From positions 62,001 to 126,000 of the forward strand of contig CATWSG010000004.1 in the NCBI GenBank assembly GCA_958353395.1: DNA of 64,000 nt. The letters are read 5' to 3'. Shown here in pieces: positions 18,380 through 25,951 of this stretch. Each line of letters opens with the position of its first letter. Position 1 is the first letter of the stretch. This DNA comes from an uncultured Collinsella sp. Its GTDB lineage: Bacteria > Actinomycetota > Coriobacteriia > Coriobacteriales > Coriobacteriaceae. The position numbers and the translations under genes were made by a program. The notes beneath the pieces were generated by a model, which saw only the letters and a list, made by a program, of their open reading frames with translations, was not told where the DNA came from and did not search any database.

Positions 18380-19170
18380 TAGAAGACCACCACCTTGGAA
18401 GCATCGAACACGGGGCCGCACATGCAGGCGCCCTTCATACCGTCGACCGTCTCTACATTGCAGGTGTTGCAGGCGCCAAAGCCACAGCTCATCATGCGCT
18501 CAAGCGACACCTCGCAGTACGCACCGGCCTCGGCGGCAGCGGCGGCGACTTTCTTCATCATGACAGCGGGGCCGCAGCTGGCCACATAGTCGTAGCCGCC
18601 CTCGCCGAGCAGCTCGGCTGCCGGGTCGGTGCAAAAACCGTGCGTGCCCAGCGTGCCATCATCGGTGCACACGTTAACCGTGGCGCCCAGCGCGCGGAAC
18701 TCATCGACACCCACGGCCTTGGAAGCGGTGCCAAAGCCCAGGCACACATCCACGTCAACGCCCTGCTCGGCAAGCATGCCGGCGAGGCACAGCACGGGCG
18801 GAACACCGATGCCGCCAGCAACGAGCAGCGCCTTCCTGGTACCCTCGGGCACAAGCCAGCCGCGGCCGCCAGGGCCCAGCAGATTAGAGGTGGAACCGGG
18901 GGCCATCTGCGACAGACGACGGGTGTCGTCGCCCACGACGGCGTACCACAGCTCGACGGTGCCGGCCTGGGCGTCGGCGCGATAGAAGCTCAGCGGCACG
19001 CGAAGCAGCGAGGACGCATCGCCGGGCACGGCAATGTTCACAAACTGACCGGGCTTGAGCGCACTTGCAAGCTTGGGGGCCGAGATGACGAGCGAGAAGA
19101 TGCCGTCGGCGATCTCCTGGTTCGAGACGACCTCGAAGTCGTGCATGCGTGCAGTGGAAGGTGTGGGCAT
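18379..19170 (-). CDS. pyrK: Dihydroorotate dehydrogenase B, electron transfer subunit
   Basis: Iron-sulfur flavoprotein that passes electrons from PyrD to NAD. The 263 residues contain the FAD-binding LRVPLSFY, the nucleotide-binding LLVAGGIGVPPV, and a C-terminal [2Fe-2S] cluster with four cysteines in MMSCGFGACNTC and the following ACMCG. GGAG precedes the ATG at 19170. It lies 92 bases after pyrC, a longer gap than others in the operon. Confidence 0.95.
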   Translation of the reverse strand: MPTPSTARMHDFEVVSNQEIADGIFSLVISAPKLASALKPGQFVNIAVPGDASSLLRVPLSFYRADAQAGTVELWYAVVGDDTRRLSQMAPGSTSNLLGPGGRGWLVPEGTRKALLVAGGIGVPPVLCLAGMLAEQGVDVDVCLGFGTASKAVGVDEFRALGATVNVCTDDGTLGTHGFCTDPAAELLGEGGYDYVASCGPAVMMKKVAAAAAEAGAYCEVSLERMMSCGFGACNTCNVETVDGMKGACMCGPVFDASKVVVF

Positions 19171-19262
19171 AGACGCTCCAATCCCCCATGCGGTTGCATG
19201 GTCAAAACGAACAGAAAGCGCGGCACCGCAAGGGCACCGCGCACAAAAGCGATAAGGCTATG

Positions 19263-20552
19263 CTAGCAGATGCAGCCGTCGGCAAGCGTCTGCTTACCGC
19301 CGACAAACACATCGGTGGCACGACCGGTGAGCGTGCGGCCGGCAAAACCGGAGTTCTCGGCGCGCGACTCGTAACCGTCCTCGCCAACCGTCCAGGTGGC
19401 GGACGCGTCGAACACGGTCAGGTCGGCAACGGAGCCCGCCTTGACCTGAACCTGGTCGAGACCCAGGATCTCACGCGGTTTGATGGCCATGAGCTCGACC
19501 ATGCGGCCCATGCTCATCTTGCCCGTGTTGACCAGCTCGGTGAGTACGAGCGACAGCGAGGTCTCGAGGCCGATCATACCAAAGGGCGCAAGCTCGAACT
19601 CGCGGGCCTTCTCCCACGGGGTGTGGGGAGCGTGATCGGTGACGATAGCGTCGACGGTGCCGTCGATGACGCCCTGACGGATGGCCTCGGCATCCTCCTC
19701 GGTACGCAGCGGCGGGTTGACCTTGAGCGAGGTGTTGTAGGTCTCGTCCAGGTCGTTCTCGGTCAGGAACATGTGGTGCGGGGTGGCCTCGCAGGTAACC
19801 TGAACGCCGGCGGCCTTACCGGCACGCACGAGCTCGAGACCGTGAGAGGTGGAGATGTGCTGGATGTGCAGCTTGGCACCGGTCAGCTTGGCGATCTCAA
19901 TGTCACGGGCGATCTGGAGCTCCTCGCCGGCAGCCGGCCAGCCCTCGAGAGCCAGACGGGTCGAAACCTTGCCCTCGTTGATCTGGCCGTGGCCGACCAG
20001 GTCCTCGTCCTGGCAGTGGCTCATAAAGACCTTGCCGAACATCTTGCCGTAGTCCATGCAGCGACGGAGCATGCCCGCGCCCTGCACGCCACGACCGTCG
20101 TCGGTGAAGGCGACGGCGCCGTGGGCGACCATATCGCCCATCTCGGACATGGCCTCGCCCTTAAGACCGCGGGTCATGGCGCCCGACGGATAGACGCGGC
20201 AGTGACCGACCTCGGCAGCACGGGACTTGACGAACTCCACAACGGTGCCGTTATCGGTGACGGGATCGGTATTGGGCATGGAGCACACGCCGGTAAAGCC
20301 GCCCTTGGCAGCTGCGCGGGTGCCGCTCTCGATGTCCTCTTTGACCTCGTAGCCGGGCTCGCGAAGGTGAACGTGCATATCCACCAGGCCGGGGACGAGG
20401 TACTTGCCGGAAAGGTCGCGGACCTCGGCTCCCTCGACGGCGAGATTCTCGCCGACCTCGGCGATCTTGTCGCCGTCAATCAGGACGTCAACGACACCGT
20501 CAAGCTCGACGGACGGGTCGACGACGTGGGCATTCTTAAGAAGCAAGGCCAT
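19263..20552 (-). CDS. pyrC: Dihydroorotase
   Basis: Zinc amidohydrolase closing carbamoyl-aspartate to dihydroorotate. The 429-residue type I enzyme shows DMHVHLREPG (two metal histidines), MPNTDP, and DHAPHTPWEK with the catalytic aspartate. GGAGG is eight bases before the ATG at 20552, giving the usual ALLLKNAHVVDP start; the longer open frame upstream is pyrB overlap. It overlaps the end of pyrB by 17 bases. Confidence 0.96.
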   Translation of the reverse strand: MALLLKNAHVVDPSVELDGVVDVLIDGDKIAEVGENLAVEGAEVRDLSGKYLVPGLVDMHVHLREPGYEVKEDIESGTRAAAKGGFTGVCSMPNTDPVTDNGTVVEFVKSRAAEVGHCRVYPSGAMTRGLKGEAMSEMGDMVAHGAVAFTDDGRGVQGAGMLRRCMDYGKMFGKVFMSHCQDEDLVGHGQINEGKVSTRLALEGWPAAGEELQIARDIEIAKLTGAKLHIQHISTSHGLELVRAGKAAGVQVTCEATPHHMFLTENDLDETYNTSLKVNPPLRTEEDAEAIRQGVIDGTVDAIVTDHAPHTPWEKAREFELAPFGMIGLETSLSLVLTELVNTGKMSMGRMVELMAIKPREILGLDQVQVKAGSVADLTVFDASATWTVGEDGYESRAENSGFAGRTLTGRATDVFVGGKQTLADGCIC

Positions 20553-21480
20553 TATCGGCACCTCCAAGCAGCAGATACAGGATAGCCATACGCACGCAGA
20601 TACCGGCGTAGACCTGCTCCAGGATGACGGAGCGTTGCGGGTGGTCGGCCATATAGGAGTCGAACTCGACACCGCGGTTGATGGGGCCCGGATGGCAGAT
20701 GATCGCATCGGGCTTCATGAGCTTCTCGCGGTCCTTGGTCAGGCCGAAGAGCTTGTGGTACTCGCGAATGGTCGGGAACGGGGCACCCTCGAGACGCTCC
20801 TGCTGCACGCGCAGCATGTAGACGACGTCCAGCTCGGGCAGGACGGAATCGAGGTCGCTCGTCACGTGGTCGCAGCCCAAGACCTCGGGCGACGGCGGCA
20901 GCAGCGTGCCGGGGGCGACGGCGTAGGTCTCGCAGCCCATGAGCTTAAGGGCGGGGATCAGCGAGCCGCAAACGCGGGAGTGGGCGATATCGCCGACGAC
21001 GGCGACCTTCAGACCGTGGAAGTCACCCTTGTGCTCCCAGATGGTGTACAGGTCGAGCAGGGCCTGCGTAGGATGGTTGTGCTTGCCGTCACCGGCGCAG
21101 ATGACGCTTGCGGGCGAGTTCTGAGTGACGATGTAGGGAGCGCCGGCGTGCTTATCGCGCACGACAATGCAGTCGATCTTGTAGGCGTTGAGGGTCTCGA
21201 CGGTGTCGACGAGGCTCTCGCCCTTGACCGTGGAGGTCGAGGAGCCGCCAAAGTTGAGGCTGTCGGCCGAAAGACGCTTCTCGGCGAGCTCGAAGGAGCT
21301 GCGGGTGCGCGTTGAGGGCTCGTTGAACATATTGACGATGGTCTTGCCCTTGAGCGTGGGGACCTTCTTGATCGCACGCTCGTTGACCTCGGAGAACGCC
21401 TTGGCGGTCTCGAGGATGAGCTTGATGTCCTCTTCGGAGTACTCGGTAATGTCGATCAGGTGCTTATGGTTGAACGCCAC
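20536..21480 (-). CDS. pyrB: Aspartate carbamoyltransferase catalytic subunit
   Basis: Condenses carbamoyl phosphate and aspartate, the committed pyrimidine step. The 314 residues include the carbamoyl-phosphate loop EPSTRTRSSFELA and HPTQALLDLYT. I take the GTG at 21480 as the start; an upstream in-frame GTG at 21492 overlaps the GGGAGG site itself and cannot use it. No pyrI regulatory subunit is visible, consistent with Gram-positive catalytic trimers. It starts four bases after pyrR ends. Confidence 0.95.
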   Translation of the reverse strand: MAFNHKHLIDITEYSEEDIKLILETAKAFSEVNERAIKKVPTLKGKTIVNMFNEPSTRTRSSFELAEKRLSADSLNFGGSSTSTVKGESLVDTVETLNAYKIDCIVVRDKHAGAPYIVTQNSPASVICAGDGKHNHPTQALLDLYTIWEHKGDFHGLKVAVVGDIAHSRVCGSLIPALKLMGCETYAVAPGTLLPPSPEVLGCDHVTSDLDSVLPELDVVYMLRVQQERLEGAPFPTIREYHKLFGLTKDREKLMKPDAIICHPGPINRGVEFDSYMADHPQRSVILEQVYAGICVRMAILYLLLGGADNGLAS

Positions 21481-21484
21481 GGTA

Positions 21485-22069
21485 CTACTCACCTCCCAGC
21501 GGCGCGGAGCCCACGTGGGAACCCGGCGCGACGTCGTTAATCTCGACGGCGGTGTGGCCGTCGACTTCTTTCATATATAGGTGCACGTTCTCCTCATGCG
21601 ACGAGGGAACGTTCTTGCCGACAAAGTCCGGCGAGATGGGGAGCTCGCGGTGACCGCGGTCAACGAGAACTGCCAGCTCAATACGGCTCGGACGGCCCAG
21701 GTCCATGACGGCGTCGAGAGCGGCGCGAATGGTACGGCCCGTATACAGGATGTCGTCCACCAGCACGACGCGCTTGCCGTCGACGCTAAAGGGAATGTTG
21801 GTGGCGTGGATCGCGGGAGCGAAATTGGTAGCGTAGTCATCGCGGTAGAAGCTGATGTCCAGGCTGCCGAGCGGAACGTCGACGCCCTCGATCTCCTTGA
21901 TCTCCTCGGCGAGCTTCTTTGCCAGAAGGTCGCCGCGCGTGACGATGCCGACCAGAGCGAGGTCTTCACAGCCCTCGTTGCGCTCGAGAATCTCGTGCGC
22001 GATGCGGGTCATCGCTCGATTGACGGCGGTCTCGTCCATGATGACCGCCTTGGGGGAAGTCGTGCCCAT
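21485..22069 (-). CDS. pyrR: Pyrimidine operon attenuation protein / uracil phosphoribosyltransferase
   Basis: UMP/UTP-sensing RNA-binding regulator that promotes termination in pyr leaders and also has UPRTase activity. The 194 residues contain the PRPP-binding signature VVLVDDILYTGRTIRAAL, and GIVTRGDLLAKKL near the N-terminus. GGAG is four bases before the ATG at 22069. It is the first gene of pyrR-B-C-K-D-F and sits behind a leader with mutually exclusive hairpins, so it very likely controls its own operon. Confidence 0.96.
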   Translation of the reverse strand: MGTTSPKAVIMDETAVNRAMTRIAHEILERNEGCEDLALVGIVTRGDLLAKKLAEEIKEIEGVDVPLGSLDISFYRDDYATNFAPAIHATNIPFSVDGKRVVLVDDILYTGRTIRAALDAVMDLGRPSRIELAVLVDRGHRELPISPDFVGKNVPSSHEENVHLYMKEVDGHTAVEINDVAPGSHVGSAPLGGE

Positions 22070-22108
22070 CGATCTCCTTCCTCACATGTCTTGACTGCTG
22101 ACACAGTC

Positions 22109-22194
22109 AAAAAAATAGATGCCCGACCGCTTAAAGCGGACCAGACACCCACAGGAAAGTCTGCTCTTTGGCAGCTATGTAATTCCATGTGGGT
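22109..22194 (-). promoter_or_regulatory. PyrR-type attenuator leader of the pyr operon
   Basis: On the minus strand, an early stem pairs 22194-22183 with 22158-22147. The later arm of that stem, 22150 onward, also forms a roughly 14-bp GC-rich terminator stem (to about 22117) followed by seven T (22115-22109). The two structures share bases 22147-22150 and exclude each other, as in PyrR-controlled attenuators. I could not identify a clear copy of the Bacillus PyrR-binding loop. Confidence 0.7.
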
Positions 22195-22223
22195 ATCTCG
22201 TACCCCTTTAATGGTCAAGGGAT

Positions 22224-22252
22224 AGTGTAGCCAACCTCGAGCTTAATTGCGA
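22224..22252 (-). promoter_or_regulatory. Putative pyr operon promoter
   Basis: Minus-strand TACACT (22229-22224) lies 17 bases after TCGCAA. The predicted transcript would start near 22217 and include the entire attenuator, giving a leader of about 150 nt. The -35 match is weak. Confidence 0.4.
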
Positions 22253-22440
22253 GCATAAATACAGAGCAATCCGTAAACGGAGCCCAATGCTCCATAAACC
22301 TATATATATATTTGTGGGACGAGCTTGAAAACGCACGCACGAGCTGGCATAATCCCCTCTGCTGCACGCAAATCGGATCTACGTCCAGGGCCGTGGCGTG
22401 AGCACTATCGCCAAAAGAGGAATATCTCTGTGTAGATTGC
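22253..22440. other. Non-coding spacer between the pyr and rpmB promoters
   Basis: A short GGAGC/GCTCC dyad (22279-22293) and a TATATATATA tract near 22306 are visible. I see no gene, RNA family or repeat here. Confidence 0.5.
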
Positions 22441-22459
22441 GCACAGGGAGCGACTTCTG

Positions 22460-22468
22460 TGCTATAGT
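22460..22468 (+). promoter_or_regulatory. Extended -10 promoter of rpmB
   Basis: TGCTATAGT precedes the rpmB ATG by 54 bases and is identical to the rpsT element. The -35 region is poor, as expected for an extended -10 promoter. Confidence 0.65.
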
Positions 22469-22522
22469 TCAGGCTTGTTTGTTAACGCGACATGTTCGTT
22501 TGTCGCCCAAGGAGGGTCAGTT

Positions 22523-22711
22523 ATGTCCAAAGTTTGCGAAGTTTGCGGTAAGCACCCCGTTGCCGGTCGCTCCATCAGCCACTCTCACCGCGTCACCAAC
22601 CGTAAGTTCCGCCCCAACATCCAGCGCGTCTACGTCGTCGTCGATGGTCACCGTCGCAAGATGAACGTTTGCTCCACCTGCCTCAAGTCTGGCAAGGTTG
22701 CGCGCTCCTAA
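22523..22711 (+). CDS. rpmB: 50S ribosomal protein L28
   Basis: Small-protein component of the large subunit. The 62 residues begin SKVCEVCGKHPVAGRSISHS and end with CSTCLKSGKVARS; the two CxxC pairs mark the zinc-binding C+ form of L28. AAGGAGG lies seven bases before the ATG at 22523. It is a single-gene plus-strand transcript with its own promoter and strong terminator, transcribed divergently from pyr. Confidence 0.97.
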   Translation: MSKVCEVCGKHPVAGRSISHSHRVTNRKFRPNIQRVYVVVDGHRRKMNVCSTCLKSGKVARS

Positions 22712-22781
22712 ATAAGGTCTTACCAACAAGTACCTCGGACTCTCCGGGTCAAAGACCTCGCGTTCACATAGAACTTACCAA

Positions 22782-22812
22782 AGGCGCCCTCCCCTACGGA
22801 GGGCGCCTTTTT
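22782..22812 (+). terminator. Intrinsic terminator of rpmB
   Basis: An 11-bp perfect GC-rich stem (22782-22792 with 22798-22808) is followed by TTTTT. Confidence 0.9.
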
Positions 22813-22815
22813 GCA

Positions 22816-23060
22816 CTCATTGGGGACAGACTTATATGAGGGTTTGCAGATGTCAAAGGGATCATAGCGCAGCTGGTATGCCTTGTAACTAACGGTACGC
22901 CTCGAGCGAGTCGGACGCACCTTACACGGGATTGAAATGGATGTAATCGAGTAGCTGCACCGCCTGTATGTCCGACTCAACCGCGACCCGCGAATAGCGA
23001 TTATCAAACAGATGTCCCGTTTTCCCATTGAAATACTCATGAGAGTCTGTCCCCAATGAG
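22816..23060. mobile_element. Remnant element bounded by 17-bp inverted repeats
   Basis: A perfect 17-bp inverted repeat with core ATTGGGGACAGACT lies at 22816-22832 and 23044-23060. Between them is a broken transposase fragment. GGGGACAG-type ends are reminiscent of the REP sequences accompanying REP-associated tyrosine transposases. The roughly 245-bp unit sits between the rpmB terminator and the adhE promoter. Confidence 0.65.
22850..23043 (-). pseudogene. Decayed REP-associated (Y1/IS200-type) transposase fragment
   Basis: The translated fragment SHEYFNGKTGHLFDNRYSRV and then QAVQLLDYIHFNPV matches the conserved middle of RAYT/Y1 transposases, which usually read like GHLFQGRY and YIHLNPV. 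After NPV there is an in-frame TAA; the expected continuation DSLEAYR then meets a TAG, and SYKAY resumes in another frame. There is no start codon region, no catalytic N-terminal HUH and no tail. It is an internal scrap, not a gene. Confidence 0.75.
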
Positions 23061-23087
23061 CGAGGCGATGCAGCAGGCAGATAGTTT

Positions 23088-23121
23088 TTGTTAAAACGCT
23101 TCATTTTATTGAAGCGTTTTA
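23088..23121. promoter_or_regulatory. 12-bp perfect dyad upstream of adhE with an adjacent TTGTTAA
   Basis: TAAAACGCTTCA (23092-23103) is the exact inverse of TGAAGCGTTTTA (23110-23121). Each arm contains an AAnCGnTT core like LacI/CcpA-family sites. TTGTTAA at 23088-23094 equals half of a clostridial-type Rex site. There is no T-run on either side, so it is more likely an operator than a terminator. Confidence 0.4.
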
Positions 23122-23162
23122 GTGTGCCTTTTAGAGGAATCTTACCGTTCGCCGAATAATTT

Positions 23163-23178
23163 CTTGCTATCATGCAAG
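23163..23178 (+). promoter_or_regulatory. adhE -10 region inside a dyad
   Basis: The extended -10 TGCTATCAT ends at 23173, and the hexamer TATCAT is flanked by CTTGC and GCAAG, an inverted repeat. A factor bound here would cover the -10 box. The predicted leader is about 35 nt. Confidence 0.55.
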
Positions 23179-23213
23179 ACGTAGGGTAAATCTCCGATCG
23201 CAAGGAGACACAA

Positions 23214-25862
23214 ATGGTGAAAAAGTCACCGAAAAACACTACTCCCGCAATTGTGGACAACGTAGAGGCGCTTGAGGCTAAGCTCGCTCAGATGCGAGAG
23301 GCCCAGGCGCTTTTTGCTACGTACACGCAGGAGCAGGTCGACAAGATCTTCTATGAGGCCGCCATGGCCGCCAACAAGGCTCGTATCCCGTTGGCGAAGA
23401 TGGCCATCGAGGAGACCGGCCGCGGCGTTCTTGAGGACAAGGTCATCAAGAACCACTACGCCGCAGAGTACATCTACAACGCTTACAAGAACACCAAGAC
23501 CTGTGGTGTCCTGGAGCGCGACGAGGCTTACGGCATCACCAAGGTCGCCGAGCCCATCGGCATCGTGGGCGCCGTCATCCCGACGACCAACCCCACCTCC
23601 ACCGCGATCTTCAAGACGCTGATCTGCCTGAAGACCCGCAACGCCATCATCATCTCCCCGCACCCGGCTGCCGCCAAGTGCACCATCGCCGCCGCCAAGC
23701 TCGTGCTTGACGCCGCCGTCAAGGCCGGCGCCCCCGAGGGCATCATCGGCTGGGTCGATGTCCCCTCCATCGAGCTGACCAACATGGTCATGCGCGACGT
23801 CGACATCATCCTCGCCACCGGTGGCCCGGGCATGGTCAAGGCCGCTTACTCCTCGGGCAAGCCCGCCCTTGGCGTTGGCGCCGGTAACACCCCGGTCGTC
23901 ATCGACGAGACCGCCGACGTGCTGCTCGCCGTCAACTCCATCATCCACTCCAAGACCTTCGACAACGGCATGATCTGCGCTTCCGAGCAGTCCGTGACTG
24001 TCATCGACAGCATCTATGACCAGGTTAAGGCCGAGTTCCAGAAGCGCGGCTGCTACTTCGTCAAGCAGGGTGCCGAGATGGAGGCCCTGCGTGCCGCCAT
24101 GTTCAAGAATGGCGCTCTCGATCACCGCATCCCCGGCATGGCCGCTGCCAAGATCGCCGAGCTCGCCGGCATCGAGGTTCCCGCCAAGACCAAGATCCTG
24201 ATCGCCGAGGTCACCTCCACCGACCCCGCCAAGGAGGAGTTCTCCCACGAGAAGCTCTCCCCGGTCCTGGCCATGTACCACGCCAAGGACTTCCAGGAGG
24301 CCGTCGACAAGGCCGAGCACCTGGTGCTCGCCGGTGGCCCGGGCCACACCGCCTCTCTGTACGTGCACCCCGCCCAGGCCGAGAAGATCAGCCTGTTCGA
24401 GCACGTCATGAAGGCCTGCCGTATCGTCATCAACACCCCGTCCTCGCACGGTGGCATCGGTGACCTGTACAACTTTGGCATGAAGCCGTCTCTGACCCTG
24501 GGCTGCGGCTCCTGGGGCGGCAACTCCGTCTCCGAAAACGTTGGGGTGAAGCACTTGATCAACGTTAAGACTGTGGCCGAGCGCCGTGAGAACATGCTGT
24601 GGTTCCGCGCTCCCGAGAAGGTCTACTTCAAGAAGGGTTCCACGCCCGTCGCCCTCGACGAGCTTGGCAACGTCATGGGCAAGAAGCGCGCCTTCATCGT
24701 CACCGACCAGTTCCTCTTCAAGAATGGCAACACCCGCGCCATCGAGGCCAAGCTCGACGAGATGGGCATCGCCCACGACTGCTTCTACGACGTCGAGCCC
24801 GATCCGTCGCTGCAGTGCGCACGTCGCGGCGCCAAGCAGATGGCTCTCTTTGAGCCGGACGTCATCATCGCCGTCGGCGGTGGCTCCGCTATGGACGCCG
24901 GCAAGATCATGTGGATGATGTACGAGCACCCCGAGTGCAAGTTTGAGGACATGGCCATGGACTTCATGGACATCCGCAAGCGTATCTTCACCTTCCCCGA
25001 GATGGGCAAGAAGGCCTACTTCGTCGCCGTCCCGACCTCCTCGGGTACCGGCTCCGAGTGCACGCCGTTCGCCATCATCACCGACAAGGAGACCGGCATC
25101 AAGTGGCCGCTCGCCGACTACGCGCTGCTCCCCAACATGGCTATCGTCGACGCCGACAACTGCATGACCGCCCCGCGCGGCCTGACCGCTGCCTCCGGCA
25201 TCGACGTCATGACCCACGCCATCGAGTCCTACGTCTCCATCATGGCTTCCGACTACACCAAGGGCCTCTCCGAGCGCGCTGCCAAGCTCGTCTTTGAGAA
25301 CCTGCCCTCCAGCTTCACGAACGGCGCCAAGGACCCGCACGCCCGCGAGGAGATGCACAACGCCTCCTGCATGGCCGGTATGGCCTTCGCCAACGCCTTC
25401 CTGGGCCTCAACCACTCCATGGCCCACAAGCTCGGCGCTTTCCATCACCTGCCCCACGGCATCGCTAACGCCGTCATCCTGACCCGCGTCATGCGCTACA
25501 ACGCCGCCGAGGCTCCCGTCAAGATGGGTACCTTCTCCCAGTATCCTTACCCCAACGCGCTGCACAACTACGCCGAGATGGCCAAGTACTGCGGCATCGA
25601 GGGCAAGGACGACAAGGAGGTCTTCGAGAACTTCATCACGAAGCTCGAGGAGCTCAAGGACTTCATCGGTGTCAAGAAGACCATCGCCGACTACGGTGTT
25701 GACGAGCAGTACTTCCTCGACACCCTCGACGAGATGACCGAGCAGGCATTCAACGACCAGTGCACCGGCGCTAACCCGCGCTACCCGCTCATGAGCGAGA
25801 TCAAGGAGCTCTACCTGGACGCCTACTACGGCCGCGAGCCCCAGGACTACGCCGTCTGCTAG
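23214..25862 (+). CDS. adhE: Bifunctional acetaldehyde-CoA/alcohol dehydrogenase
   Basis: Reduces acetyl-CoA to acetaldehyde and then ethanol, regenerating NAD during fermentation; the enzyme usually forms spirosomes. The 882 residues fuse an aldehyde dehydrogenase (about 15-440, catalytic Cys255 in NGMICASEQ) to an iron alcohol dehydrogenase (about 460-870, with HLPHGIANAVIL). Length is the full family length. AAGGAG is six bases before the ATG. Synonymous positions are strikingly biased to C and G, suggesting very high expression. A strong dyad and redox half-site lie upstream. Confidence 0.98.
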   Translation: MVKKSPKNTTPAIVDNVEALEAKLAQMREAQALFATYTQEQVDKIFYEAAMAANKARIPLAKMAIEETGRGVLEDKVIKNHYAAEYIYNAYKNTKTCGVLERDEAYGITKVAEPIGIVGAVIPTTNPTSTAIFKTLICLKTRNAIIISPHPAAAKCTIAAAKLVLDAAVKAGAPEGIIGWVDVPSIELTNMVMRDVDIILATGGPGMVKAAYSSGKPALGVGAGNTPVVIDETADVLLAVNSIIHSKTFDNGMICASEQSVTVIDSIYDQVKAEFQKRGCYFVKQGAEMEALRAAMFKNGALDHRIPGMAAAKIAELAGIEVPAKTKILIAEVTSTDPAKEEFSHEKLSPVLAMYHAKDFQEAVDKAEHLVLAGGPGHTASLYVHPAQAEKISLFEHVMKACRIVINTPSSHGGIGDLYNFGMKPSLTLGCGSWGGNSVSENVGVKHLINVKTVAERRENMLWFRAPEKVYFKKGSTPVALDELGNVMGKKRAFIVTDQFLFKNGNTRAIEAKLDEMGIAHDCFYDVEPDPSLQCARRGAKQMALFEPDVIIAVGGGSAMDAGKIMWMMYEHPECKFEDMAMDFMDIRKRIFTFPEMGKKAYFVAVPTSSGTGSECTPFAIITDKETGIKWPLADYALLPNMAIVDADNCMTAPRGLTAASGIDVMTHAIESYVSIMASDYTKGLSERAAKLVFENLPSSFTNGAKDPHAREEMHNASCMAGMAFANAFLGLNHSMAHKLGAFHHLPHGIANAVILTRVMRYNAAEAPVKMGTFSQYPYPNALHNYAEMAKYCGIEGKDDKEVFENFITKLEELKDFIGVKKTIADYGVDEQYFLDTLDEMTEQAFNDQCTGANPRYPLMSEIKELYLDAYYGREPQDYAVC

Positions 25863-25882
25863 TTTTTAGCACGGTTTTTTGC

Positions 25883-25927
25883 GGCGGGGGTGCACGGGTG
25901 TTTCACACACCCCCGCCGTCGCTTCTA
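25883..25927 (+). other. GC-rich hairpin after adhE
   Basis: A 10-bp stem GGCGGGGGTG (25883-25892) with CACCCCCGCC (25918-25927) follows adhE, but the T-runs precede it rather than follow it. It may stabilise the adhE 3' end or allow partial read-through into the kinase gene. Confidence 0.45.
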
Positions 25928-25951
25928 TCGCATCGTTGAAAGGATGCAACC

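Noticed and set aside
23092..23121. The 12-bp dyad upstream of adhE as an intrinsic terminator
   Set aside because: Neither strand has a T-run after the stem, and the adjacent genes do not need a terminator there. An operator is the better reading.
22922..23260. A 112-codon open frame including the transposase core
   Set aside because: The N-terminal half is promoter DNA of adhE translated backwards; only the last 35-40 residues look like transposase. It is not an intact gene.
23226..25565. A 779-codon frame opposite adhE
   Set aside because: Composition is Gly/Val/Asp/Leu-rich with no domain, and it mirrors the extreme codon bias of adhE. It is a shadow.
25883..25927. The hairpin after adhE as a terminator
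   Set aside because: The T-runs precede the stem on the plus strand; nothing U-rich follows it. Listed only as a hairpin.
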